Positions 52,263 to 61,438 of a DNA stretch of 64,000 bases are shown piece by piece; position 1 is the first letter of the stretch, and each line of letters opens with the position of its first letter. The notes beneath the pieces were generated by a model that did no database searches, had not been told where the DNA came from, and was given only the letters and a program-made list of their open reading frames with translations. Position numbers and translations under genes: made by a program. Source of the stretch: JAFGPS01 sp964628465 (GTDB lineage Bacteria; Planctomycetota; Phycisphaerae; Sedimentisphaerales; Anaerobacaceae); the NCBI GenBank assembly GCA_964628465.1, contig CAZVOA010000008.1:1-64000 (forward strand). The letters run 5' to 3'.

Positions 52263-54500
52263 TTATTTTGGAAAAACAACAAGACGTGCTAATTGTATAT
52301 GTTCTTCGCTAACTGAATGTTTCTTAATTTTAAACGATACCGGAGCGTTGCGGTATGTCACACAAACAATTGATGCTCCATTACTGAGATAATTATTCAT
52401 AGCCTGTGTTCTCTGGAGAGTTCCCTGCGCAAAACAAGCGGCTTCATTTCTATAATTACCATAACCTGAACCTCCGTGCTGAGAAATTGTGGTAAAATCA
52501 CTAATATTTTTACTCCAATAATTTAATTGTGCAATTCTTTCTCTGAACTCCTGAACTCCATGAGCTTGAACCGTGCTGAATTGTATTCCACGATTTTTGT
52601 CAACCATGACATAGCCGCTCATAATATCGGCGTCTGATTCATTTTTAATGGTAACAATGATTTCGTCCCCATTGCGGTGCACATCGGCACTGAACGGCAT
52701 TTCCTCTATCGGTGATTCGGTAAGCATACACTGTATATCCCAAATATTAACGGGTAAGGATTCGAGCAGATTCCCGCCGTCTTCCTGGATGCAATAGATT
52801 CTTCTGCTTCCGATTTCGTTGCGATAGGAATATAATTGATCCTGCGTTGGTGCTATACCGGACCACCACTGGTTCGGCAGAATATTTTCAAGCTCATAGC
52901 TGTCACTTTTTGAAGCGAATAAGCCGCTGTATTGAGTTGACCATGCGGTATTTTCATCTTTGATGCCGTCAATGACAGAGACTACTCTTAATTGCATTTT
53001 ACCGCCTCGCAAATATTGGACACCGTAATACGCACCGACAGTAAATACAATTATCCAGAAAGAACATGTCAGCCATGTCAAAGGCAAACGATCTATATGC
53101 TTCAGAATTTTATAATCTACCGGGCCAAGTAAAATTGCCAGTGCGCCCAATAATAAAATTACAAACCAGACACTTAATGGTTTTATATCCTGATATAGGA
53201 ATTCCATCACTTTATTATTTAAAGAATACGCACTCCCAATTTCCCATGAATTTTGATTTCTTATTGGTGGGATCCTAATTGGCTGGCCATATTGGTTCAC
53301 ATTTGTACCTGATTCAGGGACATATTCGATTCTTCTTTGTGCCAGTATTGTATTTTCTCCAGAGGCTTCAGGTTTTATAATTGTCTTAATTAAACTTACC
53401 CAGAAACTGGATTTGTACGCATCCTGAGAATAACTGAAATCTTCGGGATCGAAACCTAATATTCCTATTGTACCGAAACCAACATTTCCTATTCCGAACA
53501 AATATTGATTTTCCTGGTATAAATCACCTTCATAATGTTTTACACCCTGTTTCGGAACAAGAGGCTTGAGAGTAACAGTTTCAGAACTATTTCCAGACAA
53601 TTGCCACTTAAAAAGCTGCTGCTGTGAAATATTTATTTGTTTTGCTTCCATATAATCAAAAGGAAGAATCTTTGTAAGAGGATTTTCGCCCATAGGCGGC
53701 TTGCTTCCCAAAACAATAAGCAACCTGCCGCCGTTCGATACCCATTCAGCAATAGCATTTAACTGCTGCTCTTTAAATTGTCCCCAGTCAGGATCGTAAA
53801 GAATAAGCAAATCAAGTGAAACAAAACCAGTCCAGTCCCAAGGTGCCATGTTAATTTGTTTATTGCCTACATATACTGAACCTTGATTATTTTTATAATA
53901 GCAGGTGGTTTGTTTTTCCAAACCAATAATACCAAATTTACCTGCTCCAATTACTCCAATCAGCATATCCTGTTCCTGAAGCGCAGGGATTTTATTCTGA
54001 GTCATCATTATATTACGATCCTCACTCCAGACAGTTTTTCTTCTTCCGCTAATATTATCAAGCCTGAGACTGCACCTTTGATTCGTATATGCAATCTTTG
54101 TCACCATTGGTATATATTCAGTCAAATCGGGAGTAAGAATAAGTTGTGGGAATATTATATTCAACGTATTCAAACCATCCTGTTGAGATGTAAGAGTTAA
54201 TTCTCCTTGAAATGGTTTTTCAAGGGTTGTGTTAATTGTGATTTCAATTGGAGTCCATTCCATTGGTCGAAAATAGTTGCCCCAACCGAAAAATACATCG
54301 ATATTAAAAATTGATTTATCCTTTGCTAAAGTCGAATTGCTCGAGACAAGAAGGGAAACTAAACATAAAACAAATATAAATACCCTCTTGAATATATCTG
54401 AAGTAGTGTGTGTGGCAACGCACCATTTTTTATGTTTTATTTGGTGCGTTGACACGCACCCTACTAATACTTTTTCCCGCTTTATATTTTTTTTCAACAT
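52263..54500 (-). CDS. exported membrane protein of a MoxR/ABC-2 locus, REP-derived N-terminal extension
   Basis: Function unknown. After a signal peptide (about residues 37-59, VFIFVLCLVSLLVSS with an A/K cut) comes an extracytoplasmic region with DLLILYDPDWGQFKEQQLNAI and WVSNGGRLLIVLGS, a Rossmann/GATase-like pattern seen in DUF4350-type proteins. Two helices follow (about 425-475, FVILLLGALAILLGPVDYK) and then a large C-terminal domain. The ATG at 54500 has a strong AGGTGAGG ribosome site. Codons about 10-32 are read through a REP-like palindrome and give an unusual Cys/Thr-rich extension before the signal. No ATG, GTG or TTG exists between that element and the signal, so the extension is probably translated. 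It lies between the BatA-like gene and the ATPase. Confidence 0.75.
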   Translation of the reverse strand: MLKKNIKREKVLVGCVSTHQIKHKKWCVATHTTSDIFKRVFIFVLCLVSLLVSSNSTLAKDKSIFNIDVFFGWGNYFRPMEWTPIEITINTTLEKPFQGELTLTSQQDGLNTLNIIFPQLILTPDLTEYIPMVTKIAYTNQRCSLRLDNISGRRKTVWSEDRNIMMTQNKIPALQEQDMLIGVIGAGKFGIIGLEKQTTCYYKNNQGSVYVGNKQINMAPWDWTGFVSLDLLILYDPDWGQFKEQQLNAIAEWVSNGGRLLIVLGSKPPMGENPLTKILPFDYMEAKQINISQQQLFKWQLSGNSSETVTLKPLVPKQGVKHYEGDLYQENQYLFGIGNVGFGTIGILGFDPEDFSYSQDAYKSSFWVSLIKTIIKPEASGENTILAQRRIEYVPESGTNVNQYGQPIRIPPIRNQNSWEIGSAYSLNNKVMEFLYQDIKPLSVWFVILLLGALAILLGPVDYKILKHIDRLPLTWLTCSFWIIVFTVGAYYGVQYLRGGKMQLRVVSVIDGIKDENTAWSTQYSGLFASKSDSYELENILPNQWWSGIAPTQDQLYSYRNEIGSRRIYCIQEDGGNLLESLPVNIWDIQCMLTESPIEEMPFSADVHRNGDEIIVTIKNESDADIMSGYVMVDKNRGIQFSTVQAHGVQEFRERIAQLNYWSKNISDFTTISQHGGSGYGNYRNEAACFAQGTLQRTQAMNNYLSNGASIVCVTYRNAPVSFKIKKHSVSEEHIQLARLVVFPK
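54405..54471. repeat. REP-like palindrome, copy 2 (inverted pair inside a coding region)
   Basis: GGTGCGT (54443-54449), loop TGAC, ACGCACC (54454-54460) is a 7-base inverted repeat followed by CTACTAAT. Upstream, AACGCACC at 54417-54424 pairs with GGTGCGTT at 54443-54450, and the match extends to 16 of 18 bases. The unit is therefore two palindromes facing each other around an AT-rich core. It lies within the first codons of the 52263-54500 gene. Confidence 0.65.
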
Positions 54501-54529
54501 ATGTAAACCTCACCTGATTTCATATTTAA

Positions 54530-56512
54530 CTAAATCCTTACTTTTGAATTATATACCAACCATTCGAGACAGGCAAGCAGTAAAGCAAGCCCGACAAGGT
54601 ATGGCCATAAAGGTATATTCGCTTTGCTTAACATTGTTTCCTGTGCCGCGACTTTTTGCGAGTTTGACAATTCAAGTTCCTTAACCGGTTTGATATTACT
54701 TTCTGATGAATCCAGAAGATTAACCACATAAGACAATGGCTTACTGTCTGAAATATTCAAGTTATACTGGCCGACATAGCTTGTCTCAGCAAAACGAATA
54801 ATGCCGCTCGGATTGGCTTGTAAAACTTTTGTTTCTTTATTCGGCATAGTGACTTTTGCTTCCGTCCCGGGGACAAGACCTTCAATTACTATCGGCTCCC
54901 CGACTTTCATTTCATTTTTCTGCTGCTGGGAAACCTGCATTCCAAGATAGCTTGTCGCATTATAACAAAACAATACAAAACTCGGCTCAAATGGCCAGTT
55001 TGTTTCGAGAATGTCAAATCCCACCAAAAGGAAAACACTCCCTTTTCTCTCGACAATAGCCATCGCCGGTGTTTCACTGAATTCAGCAATCGCGGCAGCC
55101 TCACGCGGTAAATCCATTTTATAACATTTCGCCGCAAAAAGATTTGACAGGTTAACATAATTCAATACAGGATGCTTCTGTCTCCAGTCAATAATAACCT
55201 GATTTTCAAGTTGTCCGGGGACATTTACATCTATGCCGCCCGGAGGCTGACCGAAAACAATATACCGCCCTTTTGGCAGATGATCGTTTATATGGTTATC
55301 GAGTACGATAACATCGTAGGGATTTTCAATACTCAAAGCAGCCTGATCAAGTTTATCGAATTCCGCAGGTGACTGAATTTCAAGTTTGGCAAGAGGACAC
55401 GCTTTCAATGCGGATTCAATTGCCGGATTATTTGAAGTTACGAGTAAAACAGAAAGCTTTTTCGGGGGTGAAATGATTGACCATGCCGAGTTATCGCAAT
55501 CTAAAGAGTCATCAGAAAGAAGTTTTATTTCGAGCGTACCCGGTTCTACCTGTGAAAGAGAAAAATTCACCGATACCTTACCCGGCTCTTCTTTTTTAGT
55601 ATCATTATTTACACTCGTTGCCGGTACAGAAACCGACCTGATTGATTTTACATTATTATTTATGCTGAGCTGTAAATCCGCGTCAAGCATCTTATCGCCA
55701 AAATTTGAAACCGATACAAATACTTCCAGCTCTTCAGGATTTTCATATGACCTTAAAGCCTGCATCGCGGTTATTCCTGTATTTTGAGTTGAATCTTTTC
55801 CTATTGAATGATAAGTTATTTCATTATTTCCTACTGTCAGCTCTGTCAAATCAGTAATTTTACCATCGCTGAACAGTTCCAGTTTGGCAGGTTCTTCCTG
55901 GTTCATATAGTCGGCTTCGCCCGTAGGTGATTGCGAAAACGCGCGCGCGACTATAATTGCTTCGGATAAAAGTGATTTCCCATGTCCCGAAGAAATTGAT
56001 TCTATCGCCTGAATCAACTGTCCCTTGTTTGATGTGAAATTACACATTACCTTGGCATGTTCATCAAAAGCTATTATCATCGTCTGGTCACTGTCATCTT
56101 TCAATGAAAGAACTGCTTTTTGCCGCATGGATTCGACAAATATTTTAGCCTGCTCTTTGGCCGTATCGAGCCTTGTCTTTTTGCCTGACGAATCATCAAT
56201 TGTATTCATGCTCGCGGAACGGTCTATCAATATGACGTGCCTCCGTCCTGAACTTTGTCTCAAGGATAAAATCGGCCAGGCTATCGCGAATAATATCGCG
56301 AATAACATTAATAACTGAATAAGCAATAAAATATTATGCCTAAGTTTCTGGAACGGAGCGTTTACCTGCATATCGCGGATAGCTCGCTGCCAGAGCAAAG
56401 TGCTGGAAATGATTTGCTCATGACGCTTTAATTTCAGAAAATACAGCAATAGCAAAATCGGCACGCTTATCAGAGCGGCTATAAGTGCTGTAAATGGTGT
56501 CAGCCATTGCAT
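54530..56512 (-). CDS. BatA-like membrane protein with von Willebrand A domain
   Basis: 660-residue inner-membrane protein. Two N-terminal helices (about 6-27 and 60-84) carry the BatA-type basic linker WQRAIRDMQ. The VWA domain (about 92-275) has the intact metal site DRSASM (Asp97, Ser99, Ser101). A beta-rich extracytoplasmic part (about 280-620) and a C-terminal helix (about 634-654) follow. In aerotolerance operons such proteins work with MoxR ATPases and DUF58 proteins, exactly the neighbours here. The likely role is assembly or insertion of a membrane or exported metalloprotein; the target is unknown. It lies 24 bases downstream of DUF58. Confidence 0.88.
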   Translation of the reverse strand: MQWLTPFTALIAALISVPILLLLYFLKLKRHEQIISSTLLWQRAIRDMQVNAPFQKLRHNILLLIQLLMLFAILFAIAWPILSLRQSSGRRHVILIDRSASMNTIDDSSGKKTRLDTAKEQAKIFVESMRQKAVLSLKDDSDQTMIIAFDEHAKVMCNFTSNKGQLIQAIESISSGHGKSLLSEAIIVARAFSQSPTGEADYMNQEEPAKLELFSDGKITDLTELTVGNNEITYHSIGKDSTQNTGITAMQALRSYENPEELEVFVSVSNFGDKMLDADLQLSINNNVKSIRSVSVPATSVNNDTKKEEPGKVSVNFSLSQVEPGTLEIKLLSDDSLDCDNSAWSIISPPKKLSVLLVTSNNPAIESALKACPLAKLEIQSPAEFDKLDQAALSIENPYDVIVLDNHINDHLPKGRYIVFGQPPGGIDVNVPGQLENQVIIDWRQKHPVLNYVNLSNLFAAKCYKMDLPREAAAIAEFSETPAMAIVERKGSVFLLVGFDILETNWPFEPSFVLFCYNATSYLGMQVSQQQKNEMKVGEPIVIEGLVPGTEAKVTMPNKETKVLQANPSGIIRFAETSYVGQYNLNISDSKPLSYVVNLLDSSESNIKPVKELELSNSQKVAAQETMLSKANIPLWPYLVGLALLLACLEWLVYNSKVRI

Positions 56513-56536
56513 AATTCGTTTTCCCTTTTATGTTTG

Positions 56537-57448
56537 TCAACGCAGTAACTGGATTCTGCGCAGATAGTTCAATACGAGAGTTTCAACTGAATCCGAAGAC
56601 TTCGTAAGTACATAAGCAGCTCCCCTGCGGGTACAAAAATCCTTCAACTCGTTACAATAAGCATTCAACGTTTTTTTATAGTATTTCAATAACGCCCCTG
56701 AAACGGTAATCTCAGCTATGTCGGCATCTTCGCTGTCTATCAATTTTAATTCGCCTGTTATATCTGGTGACAGTTCCTTCGGCGAAAGTACCTGGATAAC
56801 ATAAAGATCATAATTCTGCCCAATGAGGCGGCGCAAACCTGAGTCGTAGCCTTCCTTAAAAAGGAAATCGCTCAAAACTATCGTAATGCCGGAACCGATT
56901 CGCCCGGAGACAAGCTGTTTGCATGATTTTTCAAAATGTGATAAGCCGTCACTTTCCGCGCTTATGAGATAATCCGCCATTTGATGAAGATAGTTTCGTC
57001 CCCTCATATTGGCGAGCTGTCCCTCGATACCGTCGGCGAAGAAACTTATCGTCACCCTGTTATTATTTACAAGACTTACATAACCAAGAGCCGCGGTCAT
57101 TTTTTTTATGAAAAGAGCTTTGGACGGCTCGCCGAAATTCATAGATGAACTGAGGTCTGCGACGATATGCACTGTAATGTCCTGTTCCTCCATAAACAGT
57201 TTCAGGAACAACTGTTCCAAACGTCCGTAAATGTTCCAGTCAACAAATCTGAGGTCATCACCGGCTACATATGGTCTATGGTCAGCGAATTCCACGCTCT
57301 GCCCTCTGCGTTTTGTGCGGCGTTCGCCGTGCAGTTTTCCCTGTAATATCTTCCGGCTCATTACATCGAGCGAATCCAGTCTCGCCATAAATTTCGGGTC
57401 AAGCAGGTCGGTAAGACGTTTTTTAGTTGTTGATGTTTTATGGTACAT
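56537..57448 (-). CDS. DUF58 domain protein
   Basis: 303-residue protein of the MoxR-associated DUF58 family. The hallmark RRGQSVEFADHRPYVAGDD and VDWNIYGRLEQLFLK are complete and are followed by a VWA-like metal site DLSSSM (Asp98, Ser100, Ser102). It is the short cytoplasmic form without the N-terminal helices. It overlaps the end of the MoxR gene by 11 bases and is certainly co-translated with it. The family is thought to bridge MoxR ATPases to VWA substrates. Confidence 0.93.
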   Translation of the reverse strand: MYHKTSTTKKRLTDLLDPKFMARLDSLDVMSRKILQGKLHGERRTKRRGQSVEFADHRPYVAGDDLRFVDWNIYGRLEQLFLKLFMEEQDITVHIVADLSSSMNFGEPSKALFIKKMTAALGYVSLVNNNRVTISFFADGIEGQLANMRGRNYLHQMADYLISAESDGLSHFEKSCKQLVSGRIGSGITIVLSDFLFKEGYDSGLRRLIGQNYDLYVIQVLSPKELSPDITGELKLIDSEDADIAEITVSGALLKYYKKTLNAYCNELKDFCTRRGAAYVLTKSSDSVETLVLNYLRRIQLLR

Positions 57449-58463
57449 TTAATTGCTGTTCCATTGTTGTTGGTGTATTTTCAAGTATCTGCGCAAGCAC
57501 TTCATCTGTTGTAATTCCTTCCGCCTGGCCCTCGAAATTAAGCAGAACACGATGCCGCAAAGTAGGCAGCACGGATTCCGAAATGTCACCGAAACTCACA
57601 TGATAACGTTCGTCGAGCAATGCTCTAACCTTGGCAGAAAGTACAATTGCCTGAACACCTCGCGGCGAAGAACCGAAACGAATATACTTGTTTGTCACAT
57701 CCGCAGCGAATTCTCCCTGTGGATGCGTTGCCAAAACCAGACGAATCGCGTAATCCTGTACATGTTCCGCTATTACAACTCTTCTTACAAGTTCCTGCGC
57801 TTTAATTATTTCTTCCTTGCCAATAATATTTTGCGCCCTCTCATTATGCTGTGTAGTTGTTCTGTTGATAATCTCGCCAAGTTCCTTACGATTGCTGTAC
57901 GGCACAATGACTTTGAAGAAAAACCTGTCAAGCTGCGCTTCAGGCAATGGATATGTCCCTTCCTGCTCTATCGGGTTCTGTGTCGCGAGAACAATAAAAG
58001 GCTCCGGCAGCTTGCGAACTCGTCCGCCGCTTGTGACGGAATGTTCCTGCATTGCTTCGAGCATAGCGGACTGGGTTTTTGGAGTTGCGCGGTTAATTTC
58101 ATCAGCAAGAATAATCTGCCCGAAAATAGGACCGGGCTGGAACTCAAAACTTCGCCTGCCGCTCGTTGAGTCTTCCATAACCATATTAGTTCCGATTATA
58201 TCAGCGGGCATAAGGTCTGGAGTGAATTGAATGCGCCTGAATTCAAGGGAGAAAACGTCACTCAATGTTCTTACGAGCAGAGTTTTGCCAAGACCGGGAA
58301 CACTTTCAAGCAGGACGTGACCGCCGCAGAAAATACTTATAAGAACATTATCAACGATTGATTCATGACCTACGATGATTTTGCCGATTTCCTTTCTGAG
58401 CGAATCGAACATTTTTCGGAAGTCTTTGCATTGTTCTTCAACTATTTTATCATCTTTCGACAT
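57438..58463 (-). CDS. MoxR-family AAA+ ATPase
   Basis: Chaperone-like ATPase of the MoxR group. 341 residues, with Walker A in SVPGLGKTLLVRTL (GKT at 59-61), Walker B IILADEINRATPKTQSALLEAM-like (here IILADEINRATPKTQSAM), sensor I FIVLATQNPIEQEGTYPLPEAQLDRF (three adjacent family segments), and a C-terminal lid. AGGAG eight bases before the ATG supports the start. With DUF58 and two VWA proteins next door it forms the usual MoxR module. Confidence 0.95.
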   Translation of the reverse strand: MSKDDKIVEEQCKDFRKMFDSLRKEIGKIIVGHESIVDNVLISIFCGGHVLLESVPGLGKTLLVRTLSDVFSLEFRRIQFTPDLMPADIIGTNMVMEDSTSGRRSFEFQPGPIFGQIILADEINRATPKTQSAMLEAMQEHSVTSGGRVRKLPEPFIVLATQNPIEQEGTYPLPEAQLDRFFFKVIVPYSNRKELGEIINRTTTQHNERAQNIIGKEEIIKAQELVRRVVIAEHVQDYAIRLVLATHPQGEFAADVTNKYIRFGSSPRGVQAIVLSAKVRALLDERYHVSFGDISESVLPTLRHRVLLNFEGQAEGITTDEVLAQILENTPTTMEQQLNVP

Positions 58464-58492
58464 TTTATTTATCTCCTAAGAATCTTTTATCA

Positions 58493-61438
58493 TCAATTCT
58501 GATTATCATTTCGCTGTTCTCCCGACTTTTTCTTGGCCTTTAAAAGCCTCTGGATATGTGATGCGTCTTCCTCTTTTGCCTTTTTATCAGGTTTAGGTTC
58601 TTCTTTCTTAACTTCAGGTTTTTTATCCTGAACTTTTGATATAGGCAAATCACCTTTATATTTCTCATCAGGGACATATTTTCTTGAAGCGGCCGCGTCT
58701 TTTGAACGTATCTTAAACTGGTCATGAACCTGTTTTCTTGTTATTTTTAATTTATCAAGAGTTGTTTCCGTTTTTTGCTTTTTCTTTATGAAAAGAACCT
58801 GTAACATTCTTCGTGACATCGCCTTGAAATCAAAAGCAAGTCTGCGAACGGCGACATCAAGAAGAAACAGGGCGAGCCAGATAAGCATTAAAGGGCGAAT
58901 CAGAGGTAATTGAGTTTCAGGGAATTTCAATCCAGTATAATCAAACAGGTTCGCCTGATTTGGATCAGAACTTAACATCCGGCCGTTAGTCATTTCGCTC
59001 ACCTGTGCCAGTAATGGCATATTATCAGAAAGGTCGCTAAATTCAGGAGCAAATGGAATTGTAACCGCGGTATCGGTTATATATACCTTATCAGGTTCAC
59101 CGATTTTTTTGTATCTCATATTTACAATATAGCTTCCGGAACCTTTTGCGTCGAAAGTCGCGCTGTACTGGCCGGGGCCAACCTGAACAAGCTCGATGTC
59201 ATCAACTTCAACATCAGGCGATATTACACGACCATCGATATCTGAGAATTGAATAAATTTTCCCTGGTCATCTATTGCTTCCACATTTACAGTGACTTTT
59301 TTATCCTGAACGTCTGTTGTAATTTCACAATCTGACGATTGGGAAGGTTTCCCAGCCCATCGTACAACCTGTTCCCAGAAAGTTTCGAAATTGCTCCAGC
59401 CGAGCCAGTTCCCGGCCCATCTGCTGTCAATCGAAGATGTAAACGCGGCACATCTGCCCATGCCGGACTGGCAGATTGCGAGTATTGGATCATTTTCCTG
59501 GCTATTTAGAATAATCTGGTTTAAGCCACCTTTGGGGCCTGTAATTATATAACCGTCGAGATCAGGATAATTAGCAGACAAACCTTTTGTTATTTCACTG
59601 AGCGAGTAAACCAGTTGCGGCGTAAAAGTATGCTCATTTATCAGATTCCTTCTTACAACCATCGCTTCTTTAATAAATATTTGCGGTAATTCATTTGGAT
59701 TCTTGACATCATAAGCCTGACCGCCGGTAGCGTCTGCAACCCGCTTTAATCGCAAAAAGTCGCTTTGCTGATGTGGAAATATTCCAACTGTGCTTACGGT
59801 AATTCCTGATTCTACACAAGACTTCAAAAGCGCATCTGAAGGGTCCTGAGGGTCACCATCCGTTATTACAATAACATGTTTTTGAGCGGCGTCACATTTT
59901 TTGAGTTCGTTATAAGCCTGCTGCAAATGATTATGAAGGCTCGGCATATCTCCCATTTGCATCAGGTTGATAGAGGCAAGGACCTCAGATTTGTCCCCTA
60001 CTTCTGATAATGGGTACACCCATTCGTCAAGACCGGCTCCCTGCCAGTTATACGCGAGAATACCTACCAAATCCAAGCGGCTTAATGTTTGAACCGCCGA
60101 GGATGCAACGAGCTTGCCCCAGTAATTCCCCTGCGGCATCTCACACGCATGCATAATCAGTACCAGGGCGCCTTTGGGTAATTGTTTTTTTTGCGGCGGG
60201 TCTAAATCTACCGGTAAAATCTCTGCTACCGGTGAACCAATCCAGCCACCTGCTCCGAAAGAACTCGGTCCACCAGTCATTACCAGCCCGCCGCCAAGAT
60301 CATTAACATAACTGCAAATTATTTCCTGCTGCGCGAATGTAAAATTACCGCAATCAGTATTTACCAGAATAACAGCATCAGTATCCATAAGTTTCGACAG
60401 ACTATCAGGAAATTCGGAAGCCATCATGTGCCGTGCGTCAATATTCGATTCTTCGAGAGCTTTCAACATAGACAGAGAGGATTGACCGTCAGTATCAACA
60501 ACCAGAACATGACCGGGACCGGTTACGGTAGTAATGGAACTGGCTATATTATTTTGAACAATTTTATCCTGTGTATTGTCATCGGGAATATAAATCGCCT
60601 CGAATTCATGTATGCCGCTTGTTCCAACTGGCACAGATACAGAGACAACATTTGTCCCCGGCTCTAATTCTACAGGTAAAGTCACATCTTCAGAATCCGG
60701 AACAAGGTCAATCTGTTTATCATTTAAGTTTAACTGTAATTTACCTTTGGAACGGGAAGTACTGCTAAGAATAAACCGCAGAGAAACTGTCTGGTTGCTT
60801 CTTGCCTTCGATGGGGCTACCAATCGTTTGAAAACAACTTCATTTTTATATTGATATTGTATCGGGAGAATATCAATCGGTATGTTATTAGCCGCTGCGG
60901 TCAGTGCCGCCGCTTTCAAATCTCCCGCGGTTTCATTACCTTCTGTAACGAGCAATATCCTTACCGCTGTATTTGGCGGCGCAATCGCCAATGCCATTTC
61001 AATACCGGCTTCTAATTTCGTTTGCCCCCCATTCAGTGTCGTATTTCTTTGTTTAAGATCAACACCTGTTGTCGGTAATTTTGAAATACTGGCTGCTTCA
61101 GCGATATCAACAACCGCCACCTGATTAGGCTGAATACTGTCCCCTAAAGCATTCGCTAAATATTCGAGACTTTTTTCCTGGAGTTCCTGCGAAATTGACT
61201 GGCTGCGGTCAAGAACGATAATTACAGTCAGATTTTTACTTTTGCGTGTTAAATTGGGACGTGCAAGCAATATTACCAGTAATAGAACAACAATGCATCG
61301 CAGGATAATGGCGCACCAGCGTCTAATTGGGCTTAAGCTGTTAAGATTTCGCATTGCCATTACAACTATCGGCACTAATAAGATAGAGCCTAATAACCAC
61401 CACGGCTGACCGAAATAAAAACCATAATTATACATCAT
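58493..61438 (-). CDS. large membrane protein with VWA and GATase-like domains
   Basis: 981-residue membrane protein common beside MoxR/DUF58 in planctomycetes. Two helices start it (about 13-30 and 42-60). A first VWA domain has an intact metal site DRSQSIS (Asp77, Ser79, Ser81). A GATase-like section follows (about 310-410, VLVVDTDGQSS and GGGLVMTGGPSSFGAGGW). A second VWA-like domain (about 425-600) keeps VITDGDPQDPS but has MHACEM where DxSxS is expected, so it is probably degenerate. A beta domain, a helix (about 857-880) and a Lys/Glu-rich cytoplasmic tail (about 890-981) complete it. The start overlaps the stop of the fused permease gene (ATGA). Confidence 0.85.
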   Translation of the reverse strand: MMYNYGFYFGQPWWLLGSILLVPIVVMAMRNLNSLSPIRRWCAIILRCIVVLLLVILLARPNLTRKSKNLTVIIVLDRSQSISQELQEKSLEYLANALGDSIQPNQVAVVDIAEAASISKLPTTGVDLKQRNTTLNGGQTKLEAGIEMALAIAPPNTAVRILLVTEGNETAGDLKAAALTAAANNIPIDILPIQYQYKNEVVFKRLVAPSKARSNQTVSLRFILSSTSRSKGKLQLNLNDKQIDLVPDSEDVTLPVELEPGTNVVSVSVPVGTSGIHEFEAIYIPDDNTQDKIVQNNIASSITTVTGPGHVLVVDTDGQSSLSMLKALEESNIDARHMMASEFPDSLSKLMDTDAVILVNTDCGNFTFAQQEIICSYVNDLGGGLVMTGGPSSFGAGGWIGSPVAEILPVDLDPPQKKQLPKGALVLIMHACEMPQGNYWGKLVASSAVQTLSRLDLVGILAYNWQGAGLDEWVYPLSEVGDKSEVLASINLMQMGDMPSLHNHLQQAYNELKKCDAAQKHVIVITDGDPQDPSDALLKSCVESGITVSTVGIFPHQQSDFLRLKRVADATGGQAYDVKNPNELPQIFIKEAMVVRRNLINEHTFTPQLVYSLSEITKGLSANYPDLDGYIITGPKGGLNQIILNSQENDPILAICQSGMGRCAAFTSSIDSRWAGNWLGWSNFETFWEQVVRWAGKPSQSSDCEITTDVQDKKVTVNVEAIDDQGKFIQFSDIDGRVISPDVEVDDIELVQVGPGQYSATFDAKGSGSYIVNMRYKKIGEPDKVYITDTAVTIPFAPEFSDLSDNMPLLAQVSEMTNGRMLSSDPNQANLFDYTGLKFPETQLPLIRPLMLIWLALFLLDVAVRRLAFDFKAMSRRMLQVLFIKKKQKTETTLDKLKITRKQVHDQFKIRSKDAAASRKYVPDEKYKGDLPISKVQDKKPEVKKEEPKPDKKAKEEDASHIQRLLKAKKKSGEQRNDNQN

